Numbered from the stretch's first letter, positions 48,629 through 58,079 are shown. The stretch: 64,000 nt of DNA from Methanosphaera sp. WGK6 (GCF_001729965.1 NZ_JRWK01000006.1:49814-113813), one strand, 5' to 3'. Numbers and translations are program-made. The notes: generated from the sequence alone by a model not told the origin.

Positions 48629-49064
48629 AGATGAAGTAATAAAAACAATTGAAAAATATGGTGGCATAACCGTAACAGGACCTGTATCCTTATATAATAA
48701 CTTTAAGAAATTCAAATATGATTATTACTATAATGACATATATCCATTATCAACTGAACTTAAAAGAATAGCAAATAATCAAGGATTGAATTGCACAGAC
48801 TTAGCACAACTTTATTACACTGCTTATAAAGAAATGGGATTTACTAATGAAATACAAATTGTTCGAGGAACAGTAACATGTAAAAGTGGAAAAACATTTG
48901 GGCATGTATGGTGTAGAGTAAAAGATGATGGTAAATGGATTAATGTTGACCCATCTGCTGCAGCTGCTCATGGTTATTCATATGGTACATTAATATGTAC
49001 AAATGGATATACAATAACAAATATTAATCCAAATTGGGCACTTTCTGATGATGGAAAAACATGA
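48600..49064 (+). CDS. Pseudomurein endoisopeptidase-like (C71 / transglutaminase fold) catalytic part
   Basis: The likely catalytic triad is Cys65 in LNCTDLAQLYYTAYKEMG, His102 in GHVWCRV and Asp117 in KWINVDPSA (counted from the ATG at 48600). This order matches the C71 endoisopeptidases PeiW/PeiP, which cut pseudomurein peptide bonds, and transglutaminase-like folds. The ATG is at the end of an A8 run with no ribosome binding site, so it is more likely the continuation of the binding-domain gene after a +1 shift. The enzyme may remodel the cell's own wall or that of relatives. Confidence 0.75.
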   Translation: MNQENTSTSKDEVIKTIEKYGGITVTGPVSLYNNFKKFKYDYYYNDIYPLSTELKRIANNQGLNCTDLAQLYYTAYKEMGFTNEIQIVRGTVTCKSGKTFGHVWCRVKDDGKWINVDPSAAAAHGYSYGTLICTNGYTITNINPNWALSDDGKT

Positions 49065-49280
49065 AATAACTAATACCAATCAAAAAGAACTTAAAAAAGT
49101 TTTTTTATTTTTATTTTTTTTAAAAGATAATTGTAATTGAAATTTAAAAATAATTATCAAAACTAATAAGTTTCACTATTTTATTAATTGTAAATTACTA
49201 AAATTATAGGTTTTTATTTATTTTAAAAAGATAAGACATGTAATTTAAATTCAAAAATAGTTATTTAATACTATTATAAA

Positions 49281-49313
49281 AAAAGAGTAATTAATTCTCT
49301 TTTAAAAAGAGAA
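49281..49313 (-). terminator. Terminator hairpin(s) of the DHH nuclease gene
   Basis: On the minus strand AAAAGAG and CTCTTTT pair around a nine-base loop and run into TTTTTTT. An overlapping alternative pairs TTCTCTTTT with AAAAGAGAA around one base. The two cannot form together. Confidence 0.5.
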
Positions 49314-49334
49314 ATTTAATTAGAAGGTTATTTA

Positions 49335-51242
49335 TTATAGTTTAAGATTTTTAACCTCTTCTATGAATAAGTTTAAAACTTCTTCTTGTAATCCTTCTAC
49401 AAATTTCAATGATCCTGCAACTTCATGACCTCCACCATCAGCTCCAGCTTGAGGAAGTTCTTCTTGTATTTTTGTAATTACAGAGTTTAAATTAAAGTTA
49501 AAATCATTTTTAATAACTTCAGTTGCTCGTAATACTGCAAAGTCAGGACCATTTGCCAAGGTCATTATTGGTTGATCTTCACCTTTTTCTTGTACAAGTT
49601 TATCATGAACATATCCTGTTGTTTTACCAGGTGCTGGATATGTGAATTTATGTGCATATTTTTCAACATCTAATCTATTAAATTGTATACCATTTTCAAA
49701 GTACACTGTTTCAACATTAGGCATTGCTGCTTTAAGTTGTGTTTCCACTCTTTTATCAGATTCACTTATTAACACATCTAGTAATTCTTCTTGACGTTCT
49801 TTATCTTCTAATCCAAGGATGGTGTTCATTACTCCTCGTCCATTCATAAACCTTAAGAAGTATGCTTCAAAATCAATACATGTTGCTACTTTATCAAGAT
49901 CTTCCCGTGAATATCCTTCTTCTTCTGCAATTTCAAGATATTTATCTACTTCCATACATTCTGCATGATCTCCTACTGCAGCAATTCCTGGGAAGTGTCT
50001 TATTTGATTACGTACATCAGGGTTTATCATTCCTGCTAATTCTACTGCTAGTGCTCCTGCTGTAAGTTGTGAGTCTCCACCTACAAGATATGGATTTACA
50101 TGTATATCTACATAATCATCAATTAATGAACGACCATTTTCAACTTCTCCTGGATAGTGATGGTCAACTACAATAGATTCAATTCCATAAACTCTTGAAT
50201 GTCTTAGTGCAGCTACATCTTCTTCTGTAGATCCATTATCTAGTAATACTAATAATGGGAGTTTTTGTCCATGACGTTCCATATCTTCTAATGCAAAGGA
50301 TAAGTCTTTAACTACATCTTCTAATTCATAGAATGGGGCTTTACTTGGTGATCTTTTAAAGAAATGCCATTCTGCATCAGCATCATTACTTTCTTCTCTA
50401 AGTATTGGAAGTACTGCTTGTTCTACTGCAATTCCAGCACAAATACCATCCGCATCTGCATGATGACGTACAAGTATTGATCTTCCATCAAGTATTGCTC
50501 TTCTAATTGCTTTTGCAGCTTCTGCGAGTTTTGGACGTAGTTTTTGAAGAATTTCACTTTCTTCTATCATTACAGATGTATCATCAGGTGCTGCTTTTTT
50601 ATCCATAGCTTCTTCGATTAATTCTTTAAGCTTATTTTCTTCTTCTTCATCGAGTTTCTCTATGGTTTCTGATTCAATTTGAATTTTTCCACTGTGGACT
50701 GATACTTCACCAAGTATTTCTACAATATCTTCTACATCTAATTCAGGATACATTCTTACTCCTGGTTCGCTGAAAGCTGCTACCCATGTGATATTAGTTT
50801 CATCACGTATTGTGAATATTGTAGGTCCACTTGTTTGTTGGATTTGAATAATTTCTCCTTGAATTGCTACATTACGACCTATGTTATCTTCAGATAAGTC
50901 TGCAATTTTTGTTCTTTTTACATTACGTTTTACTGTTATTATTTCGTAATCATTACCATATTTTATTTTAGAATAGCTTAAATCAACATCCATTTTACCT
51001 TTATGTGGTTTAATTTCTGCAATTTTTACTACTACTTTGTCTCCTACTTTTTCTTTAGGATTACGTGTTCTTAAAAGTCCATAAACACTTTTACTTAGAC
51101 TTACAAAGAACCCATATTTTTCAACTCTGGTAATAACTCCTTCATAGTCATTTCCAATTTCTAAATCTTCTATTTGGCATGAAGGATTTAATACATGTAC
51201 TATTGGTTTTCCACTAGTAGATGCATTTTTATTATTTTTCAT
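49335..51242 (-). CDS. Archaeal DHH-family nuclease, RecJ-like, with S1 and OB domains
   Basis: An N-terminal S1-type RNA-binding domain (YEGVITRVEKYGFFVSLSK) is followed by an OB-fold (NVAIQGEIIQIQQTSGPTIFTIRD), then the DHH domain with VRHHADADGICAG and IVVDHHYPGEV, and a C-terminal DHHA1-like part with DGGGHEVAGS. This is the long archaeal RecJ-like protein seen across Euryarchaeota, probably an exonuclease or related phosphoesterase in nucleic acid maintenance. Length 635 is typical. TAGGAGAA lies upstream of the ATG. Confidence 0.9.
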   Translation of the reverse strand: MKNNKNASTSGKPIVHVLNPSCQIEDLEIGNDYEGVITRVEKYGFFVSLSKSVYGLLRTRNPKEKVGDKVVVKIAEIKPHKGKMDVDLSYSKIKYGNDYEIITVKRNVKRTKIADLSEDNIGRNVAIQGEIIQIQQTSGPTIFTIRDETNITWVAAFSEPGVRMYPELDVEDIVEILGEVSVHSGKIQIESETIEKLDEEEENKLKELIEEAMDKKAAPDDTSVMIEESEILQKLRPKLAEAAKAIRRAILDGRSILVRHHADADGICAGIAVEQAVLPILREESNDADAEWHFFKRSPSKAPFYELEDVVKDLSFALEDMERHGQKLPLLVLLDNGSTEEDVAALRHSRVYGIESIVVDHHYPGEVENGRSLIDDYVDIHVNPYLVGGDSQLTAGALAVELAGMINPDVRNQIRHFPGIAAVGDHAECMEVDKYLEIAEEEGYSREDLDKVATCIDFEAYFLRFMNGRGVMNTILGLEDKERQEELLDVLISESDKRVETQLKAAMPNVETVYFENGIQFNRLDVEKYAHKFTYPAPGKTTGYVHDKLVQEKGEDQPIMTLANGPDFAVLRATEVIKNDFNFNLNSVITKIQEELPQAGADGGGHEVAGSLKFVEGLQEEVLNLFIEEVKNLKL

Positions 51243-51299
51243 ATATGGTTCTCCTACTTTTTGAATAAAAAATATAATTTTTATTCTTGTTTGATAAGT

Positions 51300-51797
51300 T
51301 CAATCTATGAATTTATCAGGATATTGTTTTTCTAACTGGTTACGTTTATCAGTATATTGTGTTGCATTTTGCATTAATTGGTTTGATGTCTGAAAATGAT
51401 TTTCAGATATTGAGAGATTATCTGGATTAATTAAGTTAATTCCACTTCTTATTTCATAAGTAGCATTTATTTTCATATTTATTTCATCAAGTGTGTAATT
51501 TAAGTATTTAATTTGAATTGAATTGTTTTGTTTCATTGCCTTATTCAGCGCTTTTTGAGTATTATTTTTAGCTTTACTATAATATTCTAAAGTTGTATCA
51601 CTCTCTTTTTTAGCTTCAGAATATTTTTGTTCGTTTATACTATTAACTATTGTATTATAATGTTCATTTCCCTTTTGTAAATTTGAATTTATACTTGGAA
51701 TATCACTACTTGCTTTATAATTATTACTAATATAGAATAATCCTATTATAACCAATATTATCAAAATTAAACAACTAAATATGATTTTTCTATTCAT
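51300..51797 (-). CDS. Membrane-anchored helical protein, unrecognised
   Basis: One N-terminal hydrophobic helix (about residues 5-24) is followed by some 140 hydrophilic residues with predicted helices and no Cys. A signal anchor places the body outside. It includes several Asn-x-Ser/Thr sequons (NNT, NNS, NYT, NAT, NLS), consistent with glycosylation. I do not recognise a family. Confidence 0.65.
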   Translation of the reverse strand: MNRKIIFSCLILIILVIIGLFYISNNYKASSDIPSINSNLQKGNEHYNTIVNSINEQKYSEAKKESDTTLEYYSKAKNNTQKALNKAMKQNNSIQIKYLNYTLDEINMKINATYEIRSGINLINPDNLSISENHFQTSNQLMQNATQYTDKRNQLEKQYPDKFID

Positions 51798-52056
51798 ATT
51801 ATTATATCCATAACTATTAGTTAAAACATTTAATATTTTTGTTTTTTTTAATTAAAATAATATTCCATACTAGTCTTATTTTTAAATGAATTGTTTGATT
51901 TTTTATTATTGCTTTAAGTAATATTCAAATAATAAATTAATTATAAATAGATTATTTTTTTAAAATTTTATCCTATTTTTTTTTAAAAAGTTTTTTTTAT
52001 CAGAATAATTATAAATACTATACATATATTAAAAAATTATTGGAGAAAAAAAAGTC

Positions 52057-52749
52057 ATGGTTAAAGTTTCAGTTATAATGCCCGTTTTCAATGGAGTAAA
52101 CTTTCTAGATACATCATGCCAAAGTTTATATAATCAAACACTAAATGATATTGAATTAATTTGTGTTAATGATGGATCAACAGATAATACTTTAGATAAA
52201 TTACATGAATTATCTAAAAAGTATGATTTTATAAAAATATTTAATCAAGAAAACCAAGGTTCCGGTAAAGCTCGAAATAATGGAATTAAAGAGGCAACTG
52301 GTGAATATATTGCATTTTTGGATGCTGATGATATATTTGTAGATGAAAATGCATTAGAATTAATGTATAAATATGGTACTGAAAATAATGCAGATATGGT
52401 TGGAGGTAATCTTAAAAGAGTTGCTGATGATGGTACTCTTGAAGATAATTTTAATTATAAACATAAAAATTACACCTATTTTGATAAATATGGATTTATT
52501 TTACCTGAAGATTATGGAATTCCATGGGCATTTTATAAAAATATTTTTAAAAAAGAATTATTATATGAAAATAAAATATTATTTCCAGATTTAAAACGAG
52601 GCCAAGATCCTGTTTTTCTAGCAGAAATTTTAACTAAAATAAGTAAAATTTATACAGTTCCAATAGATTTATATGGTTATAATTATTCAAATAATGGAGG
52701 AGCTAATGCAAAAATAAACTCCTATGAAAAAAAAAGTAGATTATTTTAA
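52057..52749 (+). CDS. GT2 glycosyltransferase, N-terminal part (frame broken)
   Basis: An intact GT2 catalytic domain: VSVIMPVFNGVNFLDTSCQSL, CVNDGSTDNT, GSGKARNNGIKEATGEYIAFLDADD, and LKRGQDPVFLAEIL. The frame ends SYEKKSRLF* just after an A9 run at 52727-52735. With one A fewer it would read SYEKKVDYFKHF and continue into the next entry, as in related genes of this window. GGAG lies before the ATG. The catalytic part may still be active. Confidence 0.85.
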   Translation: MVKVSVIMPVFNGVNFLDTSCQSLYNQTLNDIELICVNDGSTDNTLDKLHELSKKYDFIKIFNQENQGSGKARNNGIKEATGEYIAFLDADDIFVDENALELMYKYGTENNADMVGGNLKRVADDGTLEDNFNYKHKNYTYFDKYGFILPEDYGIPWAFYKNIFKKELLYENKILFPDLKRGQDPVFLAEILTKISKIYTVPIDLYGYNYSNNGGANAKINSYEKKSRLF

Positions 52750-53287
52750 ACATTTCAAAGAAACATTCACTATACTTGAAAATAATCAATTTAATGTAAT
52801 TTCTGATAATTATAAAGAAAAATTATACGCATTTATCAAAGAACTTGATAAAAAAAATGATTCTGATTTTTTAGAAATAATAAGAAACGTTTTTAATTAT
52901 AATATAAGTCTTTTTAATACAATTGATGAAGAAATATTATTTTTAAGATTAAAATTAATTAATTTAAATGATACAACAATATTTTCAAAAAATAAACATA
53001 AAATAAAAGAAGAAATATTAGCTAGTAATACTGAGAAAAATAATATTAATTATAATATTTTAAAACAATATTTCCAAATAATTTCAGAAAATAATTTTGA
53101 TTCAAAAAATGAAGATTTTACTAAAAAAATTAAAAATTTAACTAATGAAAATAATCAATTATCCAATAAAATAGATAAATTAACAAGAGAAGTATCTAAT
53201 TTAAAAGAAGAAAATGATGAATTAATGTCATCTATTAGTTGGAAAATTACAAAACCTCTAAGAAAACTAAAAAAATTACAAAGGTGA
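52724..53287 (+). CDS. C-terminal continuation of the broken GT2 gene
   Basis: This frame overlaps the end of the previous entry and supplies the helical region that normally follows a GT2 domain (VDYFKHFKETFTILENNQFNVI). It then has a coiled coil and the C-terminal motif SSISWKITKPLRKLKKL, common at the end of surface-glycan GT proteins. No ribosome binding site stands before the ATG. It is most likely part of one 410-residue protein before the frame broke at the A9 run. Confidence 0.75.
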   Translation: MKKKVDYFKHFKETFTILENNQFNVISDNYKEKLYAFIKELDKKNDSDFLEIIRNVFNYNISLFNTIDEEILFLRLKLINLNDTTIFSKNKHKIKEEILASNTEKNNINYNILKQYFQIISENNFDSKNEDFTKKIKNLTNENNQLSNKIDKLTREVSNLKEENDELMSSISWKITKPLRKLKKLQR

Positions 53288-53293
53288 AATATC

Positions 53294-53890
53294 ATGGTTG
53301 AAATTTCAGTAATTATTCCAGTATACAATGTTGAAATGTACTTAGAATCCTGTTTAAATACAATTATTAATCAAACATTTAAAGATATTGAAATTATATG
53401 TATAAATGATGGATCAACAGATAATTCATTAAATATTTTAAATGACTTCAGTAAAAATGATAAACGTATACAAGTCATATCTCAAGAAAATCAGGGACAT
53501 GCTGTAGCAACCAATAAAGGAATTTCCATGGCAAATGGGAAATACTTGTTCTTAATGGATTCTGATGATATGTTAGAATTAAATGCTCTTGAAGATACAT
53601 ATAATTTAGCTGAAGAAAAGAATGTTGATTTTGTTTTATTTAAAGCAATAAACTATGATGATGAAAAAGGAATATATTATGAATCAAAAAATTATAATAT
53701 GTTGGAATTACATCAAAAAGTTAAAGATAATATATTCAACTATAATGATATTGATGATTTAATATTCACAATACCTGTTACTCCATGGAATAAATTATAT
53801 AAACGAGAATTAATTAATAAATATGACATAAAATTTCCTGAAGGATTAATATTTGATGATAATGTATTTTTTTTGGAAAGTCTTATTTAA
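53294..53890 (+). CDS. GT2 glycosyltransferase, N-terminal part (frame broken)
   Basis: A catalytic GT2 domain with ISVIIPVYNVEMYLESCLNT, CINDGSTDNS and LMDSDDMLE. After IFDDNVFF the frame runs through a T8 tract (53867-53874) to an early stop. Relatives read EDNPFF-x-K here. Removing one T gives DDNVFFWKVLFNSKKIYF and joins the next entry. AGGTGAAAT lies before the ATG, six bases after the preceding fragment, so this belongs to one GT operon. Confidence 0.85.
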   Translation: MVEISVIIPVYNVEMYLESCLNTIINQTFKDIEIICINDGSTDNSLNILNDFSKNDKRIQVISQENQGHAVATNKGISMANGKYLFLMDSDDMLELNALEDTYNLAEEKNVDFVLFKAINYDDEKGIYYESKNYNMLELHQKVKDNIFNYNDIDDLIFTIPVTPWNKLYKRELINKYDIKFPEGLIFDDNVFFLESLI

Positions 53891-54404
53891 TTCAAAAAAA
53901 ATCTATTTCCATAATGAATTCTTATTCAAAAGAAGATGGTATTCTAATTCATCGACAATGAATGGAGATGAAAGATATTTAAATTCTATTAAAATATATA
54001 ATCTTGTATGGGATGTATTTAAAGAATTTAATTTATTTGAAAAATATAAAAAAATATTATATAAAAAAAAGATGAGTATATATCTATTTAGATATAATAA
54101 TATAAAAAAAGAATACAAAGAATTATTTTTCAATGAAATGAAAAAGGACTTTATGAAAATATTTAATAATACTCAATTATATCATGATTTCATAAATAAT
54201 ATAAAAAATCCATTTAAACAAATATTTTTAGAGGTATTAATTTCTGAAACACATGAAGAATTTGATTACATGGAATTAAAACGAGAAAATATTAATTTAA
54301 AAAATAATCTTAAAAAGTTAAACTCAGAAAAAATACATTCAACAAAAATTAGACAAGATATATTAACATCCAATAGTTGGAAATTAACTAAATTTTTGAG
54401 GTAA
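53853..54404 (+). CDS. C-terminal continuation of the second broken GT2 gene
   Basis: The real coding part begins near the T8 tract and supplies KVLFNSKKIYFHNEFLFKRR, then helical sequence, then a C-terminal SNSWKLTKFLR motif like that of the preceding GT. The ATG codons at its head (M-M-I-M) lie inside the other frame and have no ribosome binding site. It is unlikely to be a separate gene. Confidence 0.75.
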   Translation: MMIMYFFWKVLFNSKKIYFHNEFLFKRRWYSNSSTMNGDERYLNSIKIYNLVWDVFKEFNLFEKYKKILYKKKMSIYLFRYNNIKKEYKELFFNEMKKDFMKIFNNTQLYHDFINNIKNPFKQIFLEVLISETHEEFDYMELKRENINLKNNLKKLNSEKIHSTKIRQDILTSNSWKLTKFLR

Positions 54405-54426
54405 AAAAATTAGTATGTAAGAAGAA

Positions 54427-56754
54427 TTATTTTCTTATCCTTTCTCTTATTTTTCTAGGAATCAGGGACATAGCCCTAGCTAGTTTATATGATTTTGAAT
54501 CTCTAATTTCATATAATACTTCTTGAGAATGTTCTAGATTTTTAACATTTTTTAACTCTTTAGGAGTTACAACATTCTTTTTATTTGATTTTAATTCCTC
54601 TTTAAGTTCTTTAATTGTTAAAGTTTCTTTATCATTAAGTTCAATAAGTATTTCATCAATGTTATCTAAATGTATTGAACTATACTTTTTTTTCCAGTGA
54701 TATAAAAGATATGCTGAATAATCTTCACTTATATTTACAGGTGATGAAATAATTTCTAAATACTGATTATATTCATACTTATTTTCAAAGAAATCTTCAT
54801 CATGCCCATTAATCTCTAATGAATCAAACCATTCGTCACGTAGTTTATAAAATAATTTTTCACCAATAGTTTCATCTAATGTATTAATATTCCATAAACA
54901 ACTATGTAATGCATAGTTTATGAAAAATTGATAATATTCTTCATATAAATTCATATCTTTTAATTCTTGTTTTAACTTCATCAATGCATAATAGAAACAA
55001 TCCCATGATTTTTCCCTAGTATTTGATAAAGAGTTATTATCATTTTTTCTATGATAATATAATGGTTTTTTAAGTATGGATATACGTCCTGCTTTAAGTA
55101 ATGATGCATATACAAAGTACATATCATTAGTTGTTCTTTGTTCTTGGAATTTAAGATTATTATTTAAAATAAAACTTGTTTTATATAATTTATCCCAAGG
55201 CCATCCCATAATATTTTTAAAGATATTTGTATTAATATCTCTTCTATTAAAAACATGTTTTTTAGGGAGTTGATTCTTTTTAATAGAATATGTACATTTT
55301 TCTTCTTTTTTAGAGAGATTATCATATAAAAATGATTCATAAATACATATATCTGTATTGTAATTTTTTGCTTGATTATAAGCTAGTCGTAACATATCTT
55401 TATCAAAGAAGTCATCTGAATCTAAAAATGATAAATATTCTCCTTGAGCTAACATAATACCTAAGTTTCGAGCAACACCTGCTCCTTTATTTTCTTGATT
55501 AAATATTTTTATACGATGATCTATTGCTTGATATTTTTCTAGTATTTCTAATGAATTATCTGTTGATCCATCATTTATACATATAATTTCAATATTTTTC
55601 AATGTTTGATTTATTAATGAATCTAAACATTTCTCTAAATATTTTTCTACATTATATACAGGTAGAATAACAGAAACTGCTATGCTTTTTTTCACAAATT
55701 CATAATAAAATTCATCAGGATCTCTCATAATCCATTTAACATTATTTATTTCAATAGGTGATAAGAATTTAAATTTTAATTCATTTCTTTTATTAAATTC
55801 TTTAAATTCTTTTGAAATATTATTTATATATTCTTTTTTGTATTCAGGAGCAATTCTTTTTAATGTGAAATTTAGGTAAGTGTGATATTTTTTGTAATTA
55901 TATACTTCTAAAAACTCATCTTTTTTATTTTCTGAAACAAGAAAATCATAAATTAAATTATATTCAGTATTTCCACAGTATACTTTTTCAGGATTATGCA
56001 CAGAAGAGTTAGGATTATCTCTACGATTCATATAAAATGTTTCAGGTAGATACATTGTTCTTTTTCCAAACACATTTGCTTTAAACCAGAAACCATTATC
56101 CTGAAATGATGCACCGGGTGTTTCATTATGTCTAATTAAATTTTCTCGAATAAAACTAGTTTTATAAATTCCACACCATGTATTCATAATAAACTTAAAA
56201 ACATCCTGATTTTCAGAAGGATTTATAATAACATTATAATTCTTATCATCACGAGCTATTTTTTCATATTCTGTTACAATAGAATCATTCTTACCATAAA
56301 AACGATAAAAATCACTTTTAACAAAATCTAAATCATGTTTAACAGATACTTCATATAATCTTTCAAACATTTCAGGTAATATATAATCATCACTTTCAAG
56401 AATTGCTAAGTAGTCACCACTAGCCATATCCATTCCAATATTCATTACATGACCATAACCAGCATTATCTTTATCAATTATTTTCACACGACTATCTTTC
56501 TGAGCATATTCTTTGAGAATATTTAATGAATTATCTGTTGATCCATCATTAACACATATAATTTCAATTTCTTTCATGGTCTGATTAATAGCACTATCAA
56601 GACATTGTCTTAAGTATGTTTCAGTATTACATACAGGAACTACAACAGAAACTTTAACAGAGTTTTCAGGATTTTTATTAAAATTAATTAATTCATGTAC
56701 TGGTACTTTATTATATGTTAAATCCTTTTCTTTTTTAAACTGTGCATGATTCAT
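54427..56754 (-). CDS. Two-domain GT2 glycosyltransferase
   Basis: Two full GT2 domains. The first (from about residue 30) has VSVVVPVCNTETYLRQCLDS, CVNDGSTDNS and ILESDDYILP. The second (from about 355) has VSVILPVYNVEKYLEKCLDS, CINDGSTDNS and FLDSDDFFD. The C-terminus has SKSYKLARAMSLIPRKIRERI, a common tail in surface-glycan enzymes. The ATG at 56769 has no ribosome binding site. The one at 56754 has GAGG nine bases ahead and is chosen. It converges with the broken GT genes. Confidence 0.9.
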   Translation of the reverse strand: MNHAQFKKEKDLTYNKVPVHELINFNKNPENSVKVSVVVPVCNTETYLRQCLDSAINQTMKEIEIICVNDGSTDNSLNILKEYAQKDSRVKIIDKDNAGYGHVMNIGMDMASGDYLAILESDDYILPEMFERLYEVSVKHDLDFVKSDFYRFYGKNDSIVTEYEKIARDDKNYNVIINPSENQDVFKFIMNTWCGIYKTSFIRENLIRHNETPGASFQDNGFWFKANVFGKRTMYLPETFYMNRRDNPNSSVHNPEKVYCGNTEYNLIYDFLVSENKKDEFLEVYNYKKYHTYLNFTLKRIAPEYKKEYINNISKEFKEFNKRNELKFKFLSPIEINNVKWIMRDPDEFYYEFVKKSIAVSVILPVYNVEKYLEKCLDSLINQTLKNIEIICINDGSTDNSLEILEKYQAIDHRIKIFNQENKGAGVARNLGIMLAQGEYLSFLDSDDFFDKDMLRLAYNQAKNYNTDICIYESFLYDNLSKKEEKCTYSIKKNQLPKKHVFNRRDINTNIFKNIMGWPWDKLYKTSFILNNNLKFQEQRTTNDMYFVYASLLKAGRISILKKPLYYHRKNDNNSLSNTREKSWDCFYYALMKLKQELKDMNLYEEYYQFFINYALHSCLWNINTLDETIGEKLFYKLRDEWFDSLEINGHDEDFFENKYEYNQYLEIISSPVNISEDYSAYLLYHWKKKYSSIHLDNIDEILIELNDKETLTIKELKEELKSNKKNVVTPKELKNVKNLEHSQEVLYEIRDSKSYKLARAMSLIPRKIRERIRK

Positions 56755-56965
56755 TATTATTTTCCTCATTTTTTTTATAATATTCTTTTATAACTGTATT
56801 ACAATAATATTTATTTATCTTAACATATAAAATTTAGTTAATTAATTATATTCAATCTTTAAAATAATTCATAAAAATTAATTTATTTTTCAAAATAAGC
56901 CGTATTAAAAAGTATATCTCTTTTTTAAAAAGTTTAAAAGTAAAAATGATTTTTCAATCATTTAT

Positions 56966-57508
56966 TTAAAAAGTAATTGTTTGAGTTCCTTTATATGTTC
57001 CAATAGAAGCATCTGCAGTATATGTTGAGCCACGATACATTATATCAATATGACATTTACTAGGGTATTTTGGCATGGGTGTTGTATCTGTAAGTGAAAC
57101 TTCTCCATTAGAATTTACTACTAATGTTGTGTAACTCGTAGGATAATTTAATCGTGAATTTCCCCTATAATAGTAAGTCATCACATCAATTGTTTCCCCA
57201 GCATGTTCTGAGCCAACATTAATTGTTGCTTTTTCCCCAGTATTTGGATTACCATCTGAATAAAATTTTGCAGATTTTATTCTAAAAGCAGCAGTTGTTT
57301 GACTTGTTGATGTGGATTCTGATGAAATACTACTCTCTGAAGATCCAACACTACCTTCAGAATTAGTAGAATTAGATGAAACTTGTTTTTCAGTACTAGT
57401 ATTTACATTATTTTGATTATTATCAGTTATCATTATTGCTGTTATAGATATAATTGCTGCACATAAAATAACTGTAATACATATAATTATTAAACTCTTA
57501 TTTTTCAT
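56966..57508 (-). CDS. Membrane-anchored Ser/Thr-rich surface protein
   Basis: An N-terminal helix (SLIIICITVILCAAIISITAI) is followed by a 45-residue Ser/Thr/Asn linker. A beta-rich C-terminal domain of about 105 residues (ATINVGSEHAGETIDVMTYYYRG and YTADASIG) ends it. It resembles outside-facing beta-sandwich modules of archaeal surface proteins but I cannot name the family. GTGAT precedes the ATG. Confidence 0.7.
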   Translation of the reverse strand: MKNKSLIIICITVILCAAIISITAIMITDNNQNNVNTSTEKQVSSNSTNSEGSVGSSESSISSESTSTSQTTAAFRIKSAKFYSDGNPNTGEKATINVGSEHAGETIDVMTYYYRGNSRLNYPTSYTTLVVNSNGEVSLTDTTPMPKYPSKCHIDIMYRGSTYTADASIGTYKGTQTITF

Positions 57509-57526
57509 TTAATCACTTTATTTCTT

Positions 57527-57865
57527 TTAATAGGAAACCACATAATCTCCTTCAAATTCTGCTCTACACTTAGAACAAACACCATCTTCACCATTATAAA
57601 TTATATGACCTCCACAACCAAGATGAGTATAGTTTTTAGGACCATTATGAATAGTATTACCTACAATTTTATTATTAACTTGTTGTTTAGAATTAGAACT
57701 AGAATTAGTATACATACTTGATGTATTATTAGTAGTTAATTTGTCCTGTGTTGTGTTATTGGATGTATTATTTGATATAATTACTATTGTTCCACAAATC
57801 ATTATAACTAGAATAACTACAGTTATACAAATCAAAGTTATATTTCTCATATTATAAACATCCAT
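57527..57865 (-). CDS. Membrane-anchored protein with C-terminal zinc-ribbon-like motif
   Basis: A hydrophobic helix and an Asn/Thr/Ser linker lead to a 40-residue C-terminus with LGCGGHIIY and GVCSKCRAEF, spaced like a small zinc ribbon. The M at residue 6 (57850) is a possible real start, with GGATG upstream. It lies 18 bases before the preceding surface-protein gene in the same direction, so they may share a transcript. Confidence 0.65.
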   Translation of the reverse strand: MDVYNMRNITLICITVVILVIMICGTIVIISNNTSNNTTQDKLTTNNTSSMYTNSSSNSKQQVNNKIVGNTIHNGPKNYTHLGCGGHIIYNGEDGVCSKCRAEFEGDYVVSY

Positions 57866-58042
57866 TTTTCATTAATATATTATATTACATTTAAGATTAT
57901 TACTATTTTCTATAGATATTCATAATACATTAATTTAATACTATTATCTTATAGCAGTCTAATAAACTATTTATTATTTAGTATATTGTATTGTTTAGGT
58001 ATTTCTCCCTACAATTTTTTTTGATTAATCATTCATAATTAT

Positions 58043-58056
58043 GAAAAACTTTATTA
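58043..58056 (+). promoter_or_regulatory. BRE/TATA promoter of the SRP RNA
   Basis: GAAAAACTTTATTA fits an archaeal BRE plus TATA box and is about 25-30 bases before the first base of the SRP RNA, the expected spacing. Confidence 0.5.
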
Positions 58057-58079
58057 AGTTTAACATATATAATTAATGT

